Shown here: positions 8,678-22,815 of the stretch, piece after piece
Position numbering within the stretch: position 1 is the first letter of the stretch
Layout: every line of letters starts with the position of its first letter
Source of the DNA: Enterobacter soli ATCC BAA-2102
Lineage (GTDB): Bacteria > Pseudomonadota > Gammaproteobacteria > Enterobacterales > Enterobacteriaceae
Assembly: GCF_001654845.1 (NCBI RefSeq)
Contig: NZ_LXES01000040.1
Coordinates: 1-64,000 of the forward strand
Direction: 5' to 3'
Length of the DNA stretch: 64,000 nucleotides
Notes under the pieces: model-generated
Told to the model about the DNA's origin: nothing
Seen by the model: only the letters and a program-made list of their open reading frames with translations
Databases searched by the model: none
Translations under genes and position numbers: made by a program

Positions 8678-9220
8678 ATGAAACCGCAAATAGAAGTTAT
8701 CCACGGTGATATCACGACATTGCACGTTGACGTCATAGTCAATGCTGCTAACCCATCACTCATGGGCGGGGGAGGTGTGGATGGTGCTATTCACCGTGCT
8801 GCCGGCCCGCAGTTACTTGAGGCGTGCAAAGTCGTGCGCCAGCAGCAAGGAGAGTGCCCCCCAGGCCACGCCGTCATCACCCTTGCAGGTAATCTACCCG
8901 CCAAAGCGGTGATTCATACCGTGGGGCCGGTATGGCATGGCGGAGAACATCATGAGGCGCGGATCCTGGAAGATGCGTATCGCAACTGCCTGCGCCTGGC
9001 GGCCGATAACGGCTATAAGACCATGGCCTTTCCGGCAATCAGTACCGGCGTGTATGGCTATCCCAAAGCCGCGGCGGCGGCGATTGCGGTGGACACGGTC
9101 TATCGTTACCTCTCCCTGAAACCGATGCCCGAACAGGTGTTCTTTGTCTGTTTTGATGAAGACACCGCCCATCTGTACCAGCGGCTTCTTACTCAGCGCG
9201 GGCAGGAGTTTGATGCCTGA
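8678..9220 (+). CDS. ymdB: O-acetyl-ADP-ribose deacetylase YmdB
   Basis: Macro-domain protein that hydrolyses O-acetyl-ADP-ribose; in E. coli it also inhibits RNase III and affects biofilm formation. The ATG at 8678 follows AGAGGG and gives 180 residues. The ligand-binding loops are intact: [19 protein letters not shown] near residues 21-40 and [10 protein letters not shown] near 120. In E. coli the next gene is cardiolipin synthase clsC; here the next gene is opgC on the other strand. Confidence 0.95.
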   Translation: MKPQIEVIHGDITTLHVDVIVNAANPSLMGGGGVDGAIHRAAGPQLLEACKVVRQQQGECPPGHAVITLAGNLPAKAVIHTVGPVWHGGEHHEARILEDAYRNCLRLAADNGYKTMAFPAISTGVYGYPKAAAAAIAVDTVYRYLSLKPMPEQVFFVCFDEDTAHLYQRLLTQRGQEFDA

Positions 9221-9223
9221 ATA

Positions 9224-9256
9224 CAGCAGCGGCGCCCTGAAGGCGCCGCTGGTTGT
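9224..9256. terminator. Bidirectional terminator ymdB/opgC
   Basis: Ten-bp GC-rich stem CAGCGGCGCC/GGCGCCGCTG (9227-9251) lies between convergent genes, followed by a short T-rich stretch on the plus side. Confidence 0.7.
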
Positions 9257-10396
9257 TTATGCTTTAGTTTGAGGCTTACCCGAGAACAGGAAGCGCAGCA
9301 GCGGTATCCGCAGATGAATTTCGTACATCACCAGTGCCAGCCCAATCACAAACACCAGCCCGGTGAAAAAGCCCAGCGTATTTGAGGCAATATGCGGGGT
9401 AATATATGCCCCGAAGAACAGCGTCAACGGATGATGCACCAGATAAATGAATAATGAAGCGTTGACGAAATAGGTCACCCGGGTGGATTTGAAATTCAGC
9501 AGACGATGGCCTAAAGCAAACACCACATTGACCATCCACAGGCCCAGAAGCATGGTGATCACGCTTTCCGTTTCATACATCCACGCATCGCCACTGCCGT
9601 AGCGCTGGTTCAACAGATAGGCGACAAAGGCCACTGCCGCGCCAATCGCGCACCACGGGGAAGGGGTGGTAAAGAGGGCTTTCAGCTTTGGATAAACAAA
9701 TGCCAGCGCCCCAATCATAAAGAAGGGGATATAGAACAGGCTTTGCATAACCACAAAGTTGAACAGGCCGTCGCTGAGGATAGGCGGATAGACAATAAAG
9801 AGAGTACGCCTCACCGCGGCATACGCGATGCCCAGCAATAAAAAGAGCAGCGACAGTTTCCCAAGCGTAATACTGGCGAAGAAGGTGTCGGCTTGAGTGC
9901 TCAGGTGGTGACGTAAACGGCTAAAAATCAGCACGCTGATTGTCGTCAGCACCACCAGAACCAGCAGGAACCACAGATGGGACACTAGCTCCCACACCAG
10001 CGTGTTGTACTTTTCATACAACGACAGATTTTGCCAGCCATCGGCCTTGCCTTTGACATACTGCAACATGATGAACTGCGGTAGCGTCAGCAGCGGAATG
10101 GCCGTGAGCATCGGAATACCCACGCGCTCGACGCGCACTTTCCACCAGCGTTTAATGGGATAACGCAAAAACAGCATGTAGGAAAAATAGCCGGAAATGA
10201 CAAAAAACACCTGCATCCGGAAGGCGTGAATAAAGTCATTAAACAGGGTGAGCCACCAGGAGGGCTCCAGACTGTTAACGTGCCAGGTGTGGCTTGAGTA
10301 AATCAGTGAAATGTGAAAAGGGATCCCCAATAGCATCAGCCATGCCCGGATCGAGTCGAGGAAATATTCACGTTGTACAGGTATAGTAGTGCTCAT
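9257..10396 (-). CDS. opgC: Glucan succinyltransferase OpgC
   Basis: Inner-membrane acyltransferase-3 family protein that adds succinyl groups to osmoregulated periplasmic glucans. The 379 residues (E. coli about 385) contain about ten membrane segments, the N-terminal [21 protein letters not shown] motif with the family's catalytic histidine, and [12 protein letters not shown]. It diverges from opgGH, which make the glucan backbone. Confidence 0.94.
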   Translation of the reverse strand: MSTTIPVQREYFLDSIRAWLMLLGIPFHISLIYSSHTWHVNSLEPSWWLTLFNDFIHAFRMQVFFVISGYFSYMLFLRYPIKRWWKVRVERVGIPMLTAIPLLTLPQFIMLQYVKGKADGWQNLSLYEKYNTLVWELVSHLWFLLVLVVLTTISVLIFSRLRHHLSTQADTFFASITLGKLSLLFLLLGIAYAAVRRTLFIVYPPILSDGLFNFVVMQSLFYIPFFMIGALAFVYPKLKALFTTPSPWCAIGAAVAFVAYLLNQRYGSGDAWMYETESVITMLLGLWMVNVVFALGHRLLNFKSTRVTYFVNASLFIYLVHHPLTLFFGAYITPHIASNTLGFFTGLVFVIGLALVMYEIHLRIPLLRFLFSGKPQTKA

Positions 10397-10591
10397 ATAA
10401 CTTTGTGCATTCTCAGACTTTTCGTCTTATCCCTAAGACTCATAATGGTTACATTCGAGGCCAACCCTACACCAAGACCGACACCCTGTCTCCAGGATAA
10501 GCACGCAAAGTGAAAAGTGGGTTCTTCCACTTGCTTAATCCCTGAGCCAGCGAGCTGAACAAAGCGGTGATTATGTTGTCGGATTGCCTGA

Positions 10592-14726
<4,135 letters not shown>

Positions 14727-14770
14727 GTTTTAAGGATGGCCGGGAACGCTGCACGCTACCCGGCAAGTAA

Positions 14771-14799
14771 AATACCGGCTGAGAGGCCGGTATTTTTTT
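14771..14799 (+). terminator. Terminator of opgGH
   Basis: Stem AATACCGGC/GCCGGTATT around a short loop, followed by seven Ts. An imperfect GCCGGG/CCCGGC inverted repeat lies just upstream (14739-14764). Confidence 0.9.
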
Positions 14800-14811
14800 A
14801 TGAGGTAATGA

Positions 14812-15039
14812 ATGAAAATAGTCATTGTAGCCATGATGGCGATGCTGCTTAGCGGCTGCGGCAGTATTATCAGCCGCACCATTCCAGGGCAAGGCCACGG
14901 GAATCAGTATTACCCGGGCGTGAAATGGGATGTCCGCGATTCAGCCTGGCGTTATCTGACCGTACTCGATTTACCGTTCTCTCTGGTCTTTGATACGCTG
15001 TTGTTACCGATAGACGCGCAGCACGGCCCTTACGAATAA
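14812..15039 (+). CDS. yceK: Small lipoprotein YceK
   Basis: A 75-residue predicted lipoprotein of unknown role, DUF1375 family. The lipobox LLSGC gives Cys16 as the lipidated residue. The mature segment (IPGQGHGNQYYPGVKWD and LPFSLVFDTLLLPID) is nearly identical to E. coli. It is convergent with msyB, with eight bases between the stops. Confidence 0.93.
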   Translation: MKIVIVAMMAMLLSGCGSIISRTIPGQGHGNQYYPGVKWDVRDSAWRYLTVLDLPFSLVFDTLLLPIDAQHGPYE

Positions 15040-15047
15040 AACGACGC

Positions 15048-15422
15048 TTAACGCTCGTCCCACTCATCTGCTGCGGTTTGCCCCTCTTCGGTATCCAGCG
15101 GAGGTTCGAGCTGAAACTCGCCCTCATCCCACTCGTGCAGGGTGTTTTCTTCAAGCCATTCCTGACGCAGTTCTATCTCGTCATAGTCACCATCGAAGAC
15201 GGCCTGCGCAGCTTCACCACTCAATACCGGCAAACACTCTCCTTCGTCACCGTCATCAACGAAGAATTCGGCCTGCCACATAATATCCCCATCCTGGAGG
15301 ACATATTTTTGAATATTGAGTTGTTGCACGTCAGCGTCTTCTTCCTCAATGCCAGGATTATCGGCGAGGAACTCTTCGCGAGCGGCATCAATAGCTTCTT
15401 CCAGTGTGGCGTACATGGTCAT
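15048..15422 (-). CDS. msyB: Acidic protein MsyB
   Basis: A 124-residue, strongly acidic cytoplasmic protein first found as a multicopy suppressor of secY and secA defects in E. coli. The start MTMYATLEEAIDAA matches the family; the frame is open further upstream to 15485 but without a ribosome site. The C-terminus HEWDEGEFQLEPPLDTEEG is conserved. The mechanism is not known. Confidence 0.93.
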   Translation of the reverse strand: MTMYATLEEAIDAAREEFLADNPGIEEEDADVQQLNIQKYVLQDGDIMWQAEFFVDDGDEGECLPVLSGEAAQAVFDGDYDEIELRQEWLEENTLHEWDEGEFQLEPPLDTEEGQTAADEWDER

Positions 15423-15520
15423 CGGTTTCTCCCTGTTTTCGAGAAGGTATTCAGGGAAAGAATAGCTGATTATCAGATCCTGCAAGTATGAATACGAAAA
15501 TATGCCGTCACGCCTTCGTC

Positions 15521-16771
15521 TTATTCGCGGGCAGGACTATTTTTTTCAACCTGCTCGCCGGGAGCAGGACGCAATGCTCTCGATAAACTGAACCAGGAAT
15601 AGATGGCGTTAAACAGGACCACACTAGCCGTCACGATAAACACAGCGCGAAAACCAAAACTGGCAGAAATGCCTGCGCCGACAAGAGGCCCGGTGACGTT
15701 GCCGATATCACGGAACGACTGGTTATAGCTAAAAATACGCCCGGCGATCTGATTGGTGGAGTTATAAACCAGCAGGGTCTGAACCGCGGGAAGCAGTGCG
15801 CCATCTGCGGCACCCAGCAGGAAGCGGAGTACGCCGAGCTGCCACGGGGATTGCACCATCGACATCGGGATGAGCAACAATACCGAGATAACCAGCGCGC
15901 AAATCAGGATTTTCTCCGGGCCAATTTTGTCGCCCAGTCTTCCCAGACGCGGCGCACTCAGCAGCGCGGCAACCCCGGGGACAGAAGCAATAAGCCCGCT
16001 GATAAAGGCTATATTATTCACATTGCCCGCCAGGTCACGCACGTAGAGCGTCAGAATCGGAGCAATAGAGCCGGTCGCGACCTGGATTATCATGGTGGTG
16101 ACAAACAGGCTCAATACCAGTTTCGGGTTTTTCAGTGAAGCCAGAACATCCCTGGCATGGAGCATCTCTTTTTTGGCAACCGGGGTGAAATTTTCCCGGA
16201 TACAGAGCAGGGTGACGATAAAACAGAGGAACAGCACGCTGGCGGTGATGAAAAAGACCGGTCTCAAACCGTAACTATCTGCCAGTAAGCCACCCGCAAG
16301 TGGCCCCAGTAGCGCGCCGCTCACCGCACCGGTTGACAGCGTCCCCAGTGCCCAGCCGCTTTTATGCCGAGGAATTTGCGTGGCGATAAGTGCGTTTGCA
16401 TTGGGCACAAAACCACCCAGCAGGCCCAGCAATGCACGCAATATCAGGAACTGCCAGACGTTCTGCGCCATGCCCATCAGCACCATGATGATGGACATGC
16501 CAAGCGCGGAACGCAACAGCATGATTTTTCGCCCTTTACGGTCGGCAAGACCACCCCAGAATGGTGAGGCAATCGCCGAGAACAGGAAGGTGATACTGAA
16601 TACCAGACCTGACCACATATTCAGCGCGCTGTGGCCCGTTACGCCAAGCTGCTCCACGTAGAGGGGAAGGAAAGGCATCACCAGGCTGAATGCTGCACCA
16701 GTGAGAAAACAGCCAAGCCAGGCAACCGCGAGGTTACGTTTCCAGTTTATGGGGGCATCTGAGGGTGACAT
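15521..16771 (-). CDS. mdtG: Multidrug efflux MFS transporter MdtG
   Basis: Twelve-helix major facilitator antiporter; the E. coli protein confers resistance to fosfomycin and deoxycholate and is controlled by MarA/SoxS/Rob. The start at 16771 gives 416 residues (E. coli 408) beginning [14 protein letters not shown]; an ATG at 16783 is also possible. The family loop motif GLADRKGRK is seen near residue 75. The C-terminal tail ([14 protein letters not shown]) differs from E. coli. Confidence 0.94.
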   Translation of the reverse strand: MSPSDAPINWKRNLAVAWLGCFLTGAAFSLVMPFLPLYVEQLGVTGHSALNMWSGLVFSITFLFSAIASPFWGGLADRKGRKIMLLRSALGMSIIMVLMGMAQNVWQFLILRALLGLLGGFVPNANALIATQIPRHKSGWALGTLSTGAVSGALLGPLAGGLLADSYGLRPVFFITASVLFLCFIVTLLCIRENFTPVAKKEMLHARDVLASLKNPKLVLSLFVTTMIIQVATGSIAPILTLYVRDLAGNVNNIAFISGLIASVPGVAALLSAPRLGRLGDKIGPEKILICALVISVLLLIPMSMVQSPWQLGVLRFLLGAADGALLPAVQTLLVYNSTNQIAGRIFSYNQSFRDIGNVTGPLVGAGISASFGFRAVFIVTASVVLFNAIYSWFSLSRALRPAPGEQVEKNSPARE

Positions 16772-16876
16772 AACAATCCGCATAACGAGGTGCAGCGCAC
16801 GATAAGGTAGAGGTAATAAGCCTGCTAATTATGCGCCTGGGTTATGATTGCTGCAATGTCGGGGAGCTTTTAAAGC

Positions 16877-16905
16877 TAAAACAAAATGCGGCCACTGCGG
16901 CCGCA
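16877..16905 (-). terminator. Terminator of lpxL
   Basis: On the minus strand, stem TGCGGCC/GGCCGCA (16887-16905) is followed by TTTTGTTTT. Confidence 0.8.
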
Positions 16906-16910
16906 CTGGA

Positions 16911-17837
16911 TTAATAGCGTGAGGGGACACCTTGCGGGCGGGTTTTGAAGCGGCGATGCAGCCACATGTATTGCTCCGGAGCGAGCATAATGCACTGTTC
17001 AACAACGCCATTCATCCATTTTGCCGTAGTTTCGGCATCGTCCAGCGGCGGTGTCATTTCCGGTTCCAGCATGATTAACTGATAGCCTGAACCGTCAGGT
17101 TTACGGCGCGGGACAAAGGGAACGATAGCCGCTTTGGACATCCGCGCCAGCATCCAGGTGCCGGTTGTTGTTGCGGCTTCGTCGACCGCAAAGAAAGGGA
17201 CAAACACGCTGGCTTGCGGACCGTAATCATGGTCCGGGGCATACCAGACAACTTCACCGGACTTAAGCGCACGGATCATCCCTTTCAGATCCTTACGGTC
17301 GATCATGCTTTTGTTTGAGCGCATCCGACCATTGGTCTGCACTAAATCGATCACCGGGTTGTCATTCGGGCGGTAAACGCCAATGCCAGGCGCCTGCATT
17401 CCGAACATGCGCGCGCCGATTTCCAGCGTCAGAAAGTGCACACCAATTAACAGTACCCCGGTCTGATTCTCCTGAAGCGAATGCACTGGCTCCATACCGG
17501 TTCCGGCTACTTCGGTCCAGCGTGCCATGCGCTTATCGGGCCAAAACCATGCCATACCGGTTTCCATTAGCCCCATGCCCACAGATTCGAAATTTCTGGC
17601 AACCATATCATGGCGCTCTGACTCGCTCATTTGCGGAAAGCAGAGCTCCAGGTTGCGGTAGGCAATTCTGGCGCGACGTTTCATGAATATCTGCGCGATA
17701 CGACCCAAACCTTTGCCCAGACGGAAAATGACCGGATAAGGGAGTTGGACAAGCAACCACAAAAAGCCAATACCAAGCCAGGTTAACCAATAACGGGGAT
17801 GCAAAAGGGCGGCAGTAAATTTCGGTAGCTGGGTCAT
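16911..17837 (-). CDS. lpxL: Kdo2-lipid IVA lauroyltransferase LpxL
   Basis: Inner-membrane late acyltransferase that transfers laurate from acyl-ACP to Kdo2-lipid IVA in lipid A biosynthesis. The 308 residues (E. coli 306) have one N-terminal membrane helix (about 17-37) and the catalytic HX4E motif His134/Glu139 (VHFLTLE). GVYRPNDNP and the C-terminal [11 protein letters not shown] are conserved. It has its own terminator and diverges from trhO. Confidence 0.96.
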   Translation of the reverse strand: MTQLPKFTAALLHPRYWLTWLGIGFLWLLVQLPYPVIFRLGKGLGRIAQIFMKRRARIAYRNLELCFPQMSESERHDMVARNFESVGMGLMETGMAWFWPDKRMARWTEVAGTGMEPVHSLQENQTGVLLIGVHFLTLEIGARMFGMQAPGIGVYRPNDNPVIDLVQTNGRMRSNKSMIDRKDLKGMIRALKSGEVVWYAPDHDYGPQASVFVPFFAVDEAATTTGTWMLARMSKAAIVPFVPRRKPDGSGYQLIMLEPEMTPPLDDAETTAKWMNGVVEQCIMLAPEQYMWLHRRFKTRPQGVPSRY

Positions 17838-18059
17838 GTCTGTCCTGTTTTCTTACGTCCTGAAGGTCTTATTGTCTCATTTTTTAAGGCTTAGCCAAAA
17901 TGTCTGTCATCGAATCGAGCGTTAATGCAGCAAATGTTGCGTGCAATAATTATGACTGAGTGAAATGTAGCGCAAATTGTATGGATGTAAATTGTCTTTG
18001 TTTGCTATATGATGCCGACCGATTTTTCTTACTCTTAACGATTGCAGGACTTGTACACC

Positions 18060-19109
18060 ATGCCAGTGTTACACAACCGCGTATCGAATGAGATGTTAAA
18101 AGAGCGTATGTTGGCTGAAACCGAACCGCGCACGACAATCTCATTCTACAAATATTTCACCATCAACGATCCACAAGCGACCCGCGATACACTTTACCAG
18201 GCATTCACCGCGCTGAATGTGTTCGGACGCGTCTATCTGGCACGTGAAGGTATCAATGCGCAGATCAGCATCCCTGAAAGCAAAGTCGATGCGTTCCGCG
18301 AATTCCTCTATGCGTTTGATCCCGCGCTGAACGACCTGCGTCTGAATATTGCGCTGGACGATGACGGTAAATCGTTCTGGGTGCTGCGTATGAAAGTCCG
18401 TGAGCGCATTGTTGCGGACGGTATCGACGACCCGAGTTTTAATGCGGGCGATGTGGGGGAATACCTCAAAGCGGCCGAAGTGAATGCGATGCTGGACGAC
18501 CCGGAGGCGGTGTTCATCGATATGCGTAACCACTACGAATACGAAGTGGGCCATTTCGAAAACGCAATGGAAATCCCGGCGGATACCTTCCGTGAACAGC
18601 TGCCGAAAGCCGTTGAAATGATGCAGGAACATAAAGATAAAAAAATCGTTATGTACTGCACCGGCGGTATTCGCTGCGAAAAAGCCAGCGCCTGGATGAA
18701 ACACAATGGGTTTAATAAAGTCTGGCACATTGAGGGGGGCATCATTGAGTATGCTCGTCGTGCCCGTGAGCAAGGGCTGCCGGTACGCTTTATCGGCAAG
18801 AACTTTGTGTTCGACGAGCGCATGGGCGAGCGGATTTCAGATGATGTGATTTCGCACTGCCACCAGTGCGGCACGCCGTGCGACACTCACACGAACTGCA
18901 AAAACGATGGCTGCCATCTGCTGTTCATCCAGTGTCCGGCCTGTGCTGAGAAGTACCACAACTGTTGTAGCGAGCTGTGCAGCGAAGAGAGCATGTTGCC
19001 TGAAGAAGAGCAACGTCGCCGTCGCGCGGGCCGTGAAAACGGCAACAAGATCTTTAATAAATCCCGCGGTCGCCTGAATACCAAACTGGGTATTCCTGAC
19101 CCGGAATAA
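18060..19109 (+). CDS. trhO: tRNA uridine 34 hydroxylase TrhO (rhodanese family)
   Basis: Catalyses oxygen-dependent formation of 5-hydroxyuridine at wobble U34 of certain tRNAs. The start MPVLHN gives 349 residues (E. coli YceA 350). An N-terminal acylphosphatase-like region is followed by a rhodanese domain with active-site Cys200 (MYCTGGIRC). A C-terminal cysteine-rich segment ([14 protein letters not shown]...CPACAEKY...CC) and a basic tail follow. It is a single gene, convergent with yceI. Confidence 0.95.
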   Translation: MPVLHNRVSNEMLKERMLAETEPRTTISFYKYFTINDPQATRDTLYQAFTALNVFGRVYLAREGINAQISIPESKVDAFREFLYAFDPALNDLRLNIALDDDGKSFWVLRMKVRERIVADGIDDPSFNAGDVGEYLKAAEVNAMLDDPEAVFIDMRNHYEYEVGHFENAMEIPADTFREQLPKAVEMMQEHKDKKIVMYCTGGIRCEKASAWMKHNGFNKVWHIEGGIIEYARRAREQGLPVRFIGKNFVFDERMGERISDDVISHCHQCGTPCDTHTNCKNDGCHLLFIQCPACAEKYHNCCSELCSEESMLPEEEQRRRRAGRENGNKIFNKSRGRLNTKLGIPDPE

Positions 19110-19116
19110 AGAAATA

Positions 19117-19145
19117 AGCCCGGTGGTACGTTGATTCACCGGGCT
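19117..19145. terminator. Shared terminator trhO/yceI
   Basis: Nine-bp stem AGCCCGGTG/CACCGGGCT between two convergent genes. It has no long T run, so efficiency is uncertain. Confidence 0.6.
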
Positions 19146-19151
19146 GCATTA

Positions 19152-19730
19152 TTACGACTTCTGCTGAACACCTTCCACAGAAATAATCAATTCGACATCC
19201 TGGGACGCCGGGCCTAAATCCGTGGTGATATTAAAGTCTTTCAGGTGAATTTTCCCTGTGCCCTCGAAACCTGCACGCTTACCGCCCCATGGATCATCAC
19301 CCTGGCCGATTAACGTTGCCTGAAGCGTGACCGGTTTTGTGACGCCGTTAAGGGTGAGATTACCGGTAATATCCAGTTTCTCTCCTGCTTTCTTCACCTC
19401 TGTTGAGGTGAATGTGGCCTGTGGGAATTTGGTTACGTTAAGGAAATCGGCACTGCGCAGATGCTTATCACGTTCAGCATGGTTAGTATTCACGCTGTTG
19501 GTATTAATGGTGACATTAACATTATCCGCGGCGGGATTTTTGTCATCAAATCGAAATGTGCCATCGAAATCGTTAAAGCTGCCATATAACCAGCTATATC
19601 CAAGATGCTGAATACGGAAATTGACGAAGGCATGTTGGCCCTCTTTATCAATTTTATAATCAGCCGCCACCGCAGAACCGGCGGTAAATAACAGCGAACC
19701 TAACGCGATACCCAACAGGTGTTTTTTCAT
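19152..19730 (-). CDS. yceI: Periplasmic YceI (lipocalin-like, polyisoprenoid-binding family)
   Basis: Secreted beta-barrel protein of the YceI family, whose members bind polyisoprenoids such as ubiquinone-type molecules; in E. coli it is induced by alkaline pH and osmotic stress. The start MKKHLL gives 192 residues with a signal peptide ending [21 protein letters not shown] is conserved. The start codon of yceI and the stop of yceJ are one base apart, so the two form an operon. Confidence 0.95.
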   Translation of the reverse strand: MKKHLLGIALGSLLFTAGSAVAADYKIDKEGQHAFVNFRIQHLGYSWLYGSFNDFDGTFRFDDKNPAADNVNVTINTNSVNTNHAERDKHLRSADFLNVTKFPQATFTSTEVKKAGEKLDITGNLTLNGVTKPVTLQATLIGQGDDPWGGKRAGFEGTGKIHLKDFNITTDLGPASQDVELIISVEGVQQKS

Positions 19731-19731
19731 T

Positions 19732-20298
19732 TTATGCTCCAGAGTCAACTGACGAACGGCCGAGCATCCGCTTCAGCGTATCGTCTTTATCAATAAAGTG
19801 GTGTTTGAGCGCAGCAAGCCCGTGAAGGACTGAAAAGATAACGATGCTCCAGGCAAGCCACAGATGAACAACGCCCGCGATGTCGGCCTGTGAGCCGGCA
19901 TCCGTCAGTGTGGCGGGAATGTCGAAAAGACCAAAGACGCTGACCGGCTTGCCATCCGCCGTGGAGATAAGATACCCACTCACTAGAATGGCGATGAGCA
20001 GGGCATAGAGGGCAATATGTGCCCCTTTTGCGCTAAGGCGCGTGAATTTACCGTGGCTTTGCGGCGCAGGCGGTGGCGGAGAGATATGTCGCCATAACAC
20101 GCGGAAAACGAGTCCCATCATCAGCAGAATGCCAATGCTTTTATGCAACTCAGGTGCCTGATGATACCAGCCATCATAATAGCTGAGCGTCACCATCCAG
20201 AGTCCAAGACCGAACATGGCATAAATCGCCAGCGCAAATCCCCAGTGCAAGCACATGGATATAATGCCGTAGCGCGAAGACGAATTTCGCAGTTGCAT
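19732..20298 (-). CDS. yceJ: Cytochrome b561 family protein YceJ
   Basis: Four-helix inner-membrane cytochrome b561 homologue, probably carrying two b-type haems ligated by helix histidines: His in MCLHWGFAL near residue 18, ELHKSIG, HLWLAW and [10 protein letters not shown]. At 188 residues it equals E. coli. Pairing with the quinone-binding-type YceI suggests a shared electron-transfer or quinone role; this is inference. Confidence 0.93.
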   Translation of the reverse strand: MQLRNSSSRYGIISMCLHWGFALAIYAMFGLGLWMVTLSYYDGWYHQAPELHKSIGILLMMGLVFRVLWRHISPPPPAPQSHGKFTRLSAKGAHIALYALLIAILVSGYLISTADGKPVSVFGLFDIPATLTDAGSQADIAGVVHLWLAWSIVIFSVLHGLAALKHHFIDKDDTLKRMLGRSSVDSGA

Positions 20299-20548
20299 AA
20301 ATATTACCATTCGTAATAAACAGAACGGTAAAAATGGACTGTGTAAAAAGATATTGCAACTTAAATAACTGAATAAGGATATTTATTTAATTTATTTCAG
20401 TGATTTTGAAAATGATGAGGTGATGTAATTCAGTGTGTTCGTGCAATTAACGGTTGGTTTATCATGGGGCCAGATGTTGATATATGAATCAAAAATTCGG
20501 TTAATTAAATTAATATAAAGTAATGTCAGTTATTGTCAGTGTTTCTTT

Positions 20549-20662
20549 TCAATAAAATACAATATAAACAAAATCGATGATTGCCAGCAGTGACCACAAT
20601 AAAATATAGAGCATTAAATGCTCGCGGATATTATTGATAAGGTAGCCAACTATTTTGCGCAT
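20549..20662 (-). CDS. yceO: Small membrane protein YceO
   Basis: A 37-residue frame read directly from the minus strand: ATG at 20662, stop TGA at 20551-20549. The protein starts [18 protein letters not shown], then has one hydrophobic helix ([19 protein letters not shown]). It aligns residue for residue with the C-terminal 37 residues of E. coli YceO at the same locus between yceJ and solA. A GCGGGG sequence lies nine bases before the ATG. Function is unknown; E. coli work links it to acid tolerance and biofilm. Confidence 0.85.
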   Translation of the reverse strand: MRKIVGYLINNIREHLMLYILLWSLLAIIDFVYIVFY

Positions 20663-20685
20663 AATACCCCGCGAAGTGTAGTGAT

Positions 20686-20715
20686 AAAACACAGGCTCCG
20701 AATCTTCGGAGCCTG
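20686..20715 (-). terminator. Terminator of solA
   Basis: Long stem CACAGGCTCCGAA/TTCGGAGCCTGTG (20690-20715). On the minus strand it follows the solA stop and is trailed by TTTTATC. Confidence 0.8.
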
Positions 20716-20723
20716 TGGGCGTA

Positions 20724-21842
20724 TTATCCGTTAAAACGCGAGAGCGAGAAGGGCGTCAGATCAAACTGTGGCTCGATCCCCTGCGCAAATTGTGCAGCGA
20801 TTTCGCCCAGCACCGAGGCAAACTTAAACCCGTGGCCGCTAAGCCCGGTGATAAGCAGCGTGTTGTCATGGCCAGGCAGGGTGTCGACGATGAAATCTTC
20901 ATCGGGGGTGTTGTCATAGGTGCAGGCTGCACCGTAGAGCAGGCCGCCGATGCCGGGCAGGATATTTCGCAGGAACGCAAAGGCTTCAGAACCGTCAGTC
21001 GGGTAAGCGCCAAAAGGTTTACGCTCTTCAGGTTCAGAGATAACCTGCCCGCCGTTGTGTTTGCCAATCTTGAGCGCGTCTTTTTCTGACGGGAAGCCGT
21101 AGAACTGATCGCCATTGGGCAACTCGCCGGTAAAGGCCGGGAATTTATTCTGGCTGCTGTAACGGCCATCCGCCTGGAACCAGGAGAAGACTTTACGTAC
21201 AGGCTGTACCGGCAGGTCAGGCAGCAATTTTGTGACCCAGGTGCCGGCGCTGATAAGCAGGCGCGAAGCAGAATAGTCGCCTTCCTGGGTGCTGACGGTG
21301 ACACCATCGTCATGATGGGTAATGGCAGTCACCGGGCAGTTAAATAGCTGGGCGCATCCGGCTTTTTCGGCAAGCGAAACCCAGGTTTTGATGGCCGTCT
21401 CGCAATGCAATACCCCGGAGTTGGCTTCAAACAGCCCAATGTAATCATCAGGAACGCGGATCTCCGGCCAGCGTTTCATGATGGCTTCGGCGTCCAGACT
21501 TTCGACATCAAGATTAAACTCGCGTGCGCTGTGTTCGACTGTGGCCAGAAACGTGGAGCGGGCAGGCCCGAGGTTGATAATGCCCGTACGGTCAAAGACG
21601 CGCTCTTCGGTGAGGGTGGCCAGTTCATCCCAAAGCGTCTGGGCACGCAGCACCAGGGGCACATAGCGTTCACCTTCGCCATAAGCGTGGCGAATCAGAC
21701 GTGTATCACCGTGATGGCTGCCTTCAGAATGCGGAGGAAGATGGGCGTCTATCATCAGAACGTTAAGGCCAGCCTGCGTTGCATAATAACCTGCCGCAGA
21801 ACCAACGGAGCCGCTACCTATAATGATTAAGTCGTATTTCAT
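20724..21842 (-). CDS. solA: N-methyl-L-tryptophan oxidase SolA
   Basis: Monomeric sarcosine oxidase-like flavoenzyme that oxidatively demethylates N-methyl-L-tryptophan. The 372-residue protein begins with a dinucleotide-binding fold ([15 protein letters not shown], residues 4-18). Cys307 in YGAACTYD corresponds to the residue that carries covalent FAD in this family. [17 protein letters not shown] is conserved. Confidence 0.95.
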   Translation of the reverse strand: MKYDLIIIGSGSVGSAAGYYATQAGLNVLMIDAHLPPHSEGSHHGDTRLIRHAYGEGERYVPLVLRAQTLWDELATLTEERVFDRTGIINLGPARSTFLATVEHSAREFNLDVESLDAEAIMKRWPEIRVPDDYIGLFEANSGVLHCETAIKTWVSLAEKAGCAQLFNCPVTAITHHDDGVTVSTQEGDYSASRLLISAGTWVTKLLPDLPVQPVRKVFSWFQADGRYSSQNKFPAFTGELPNGDQFYGFPSEKDALKIGKHNGGQVISEPEERKPFGAYPTDGSEAFAFLRNILPGIGGLLYGAACTYDNTPDEDFIVDTLPGHDNTLLITGLSGHGFKFASVLGEIAAQFAQGIEPQFDLTPFSLSRFNG

Positions 21843-21909
21843 GGGTATCTCTTAAGCCAATACGTTGTTAGCAGAGTAATTAACATCAGGGGGTTATACA
21901 AGGGAGAAA

Positions 21910-21934
21910 TAAATAAGGCACCGCGAGGGTGCCT
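21910..21934 (-). terminator. Terminator of bssS
   Basis: On the minus strand stem AGGCACC/GGTGCCT (21916-21934) is followed by TATTTATTT. Confidence 0.7.
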
Positions 21935-21958
21935 GTTGAGTGAAAAGTAGGCATAAGG

Positions 21959-22213
21959 TTAATGCCGTTTATACTCATTTTCCTGGTAGTCGCCAGATTC
22001 TATTTTTGCAATACCTGCTTCCAAAATAGAAATAAACTGACGTGCGACGGCAGTGGTAAGCCACAGCGTCTGTCCAATTTCCGCTTCTTCACGGTTTGGT
22101 TGATTCGGGGTCTGGTAGTGCAAACGCAGCATCAAAGCATCGTAGCTATCTACGGTACTGATATCCCAGCCAACGAGAGGATGGGTCTGGATGACTTCAC
22201 TATTCTTTTCCAT
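21959..22213 (-). CDS. bssS: Biofilm regulator BssS
   Basis: An 84-residue cytoplasmic protein that in E. coli affects biofilm formation through indole and AI-2 related signalling. Length and sequence (EVIQTHPLVGWDISTVDSYDALMLRLHYQTPN; SILEAGIAKIESGDY) are nearly those of E. coli. Upstream, 22214-22443 is AT-rich promoter DNA in which I see no further gene. Confidence 0.94.
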   Translation of the reverse strand: MEKNSEVIQTHPLVGWDISTVDSYDALMLRLHYQTPNQPNREEAEIGQTLWLTTAVARQFISILEAGIAKIESGDYQENEYKRH

Positions 22214-22443
22214 GATAACCCCCTTAATACGTGTTAGAAGACAACGACTTTGAGGTTCAATACATGTTTATCTGAAGCAACTTCAGTATATCAATAAATA
22301 AGGGTTATGACGGGAAAAATAAATAGCTGGCAACACATTTTTCTGTGTTTTAGGATTGTTCGAACAATAAAACACCATCTTGTTCACGTTTTTTTAAGAA
22401 GACACACAATTATTTTGAACTATCCCGGATCCCGGATAGCAGA

Positions 22444-22475
22444 TAAAAAAAAGCCGGGGCGACCCGGCAAAAAAA
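22444..22475 (-). terminator. Terminator of dinI
   Basis: Stem GCCGGG/CCCGGC (22453-22468) around GCGA, with A/T runs on both sides, directly follows dinI on the minus strand. Confidence 0.88.
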
Positions 22476-22494
22476 CACAATGAGGGAGCAAGAT

Positions 22495-22740
22495 TTAATC
22501 GGTGATGAACCAGTCGTCAGCACTTTCCCACGTTTCTTGCAGGATTTCGCTGATGCGATCTTTATCTTCTTTCGCAGCACCAATGACGGACAGGTTGTTC
22601 GCGGCAGCATAACGTACCGTTACGGCACCCTCGTTTTCCGGGAAACTGCTGTGAATACGGCGGGATAATTCGCCGGCAAGCGCATCAAGCGCGCCAGCAG
22701 GCAGAACGGTTGTTTTGGCGATGGTAACTTCAATACGCAT
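22495..22740 (-). CDS. dinI: DNA damage-inducible protein DinI
   Basis: An 81-residue SOS protein that binds and stabilises RecA filaments and modulates LexA and UmuD cleavage. Length and sequence match E. coli, including the acidic C-terminal helix ISEILQETWESADDWFITD that contacts RecA. A textbook LexA-controlled promoter lies 29-58 bases upstream. Confidence 0.96.
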   Translation of the reverse strand: MRIEVTIAKTTVLPAGALDALAGELSRRIHSSFPENEGAVTVRYAAANNLSVIGAAKEDKDRISEILQETWESADDWFITD

Positions 22741-22761
22741 AAATGCCCCCTGTGTAATATA

Positions 22762-22777
22762 CTGTTTATTTATACAG
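22762..22777 (-). promoter_or_regulatory. LexA box of dinI
   Basis: CTGT-N8-ACAG is a perfect SOS-box core. It overlaps the dinI -10 element (TATAAA on the minus strand, 22769-22774), which lies 17 bases from a -35 TTGTCA (22792-22797). Repression by LexA is therefore expected. Confidence 0.93.
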
Positions 22778-22815
22778 GTATATTATGGGTTTGACAACAA
22801 GGGGCATTGATATTT

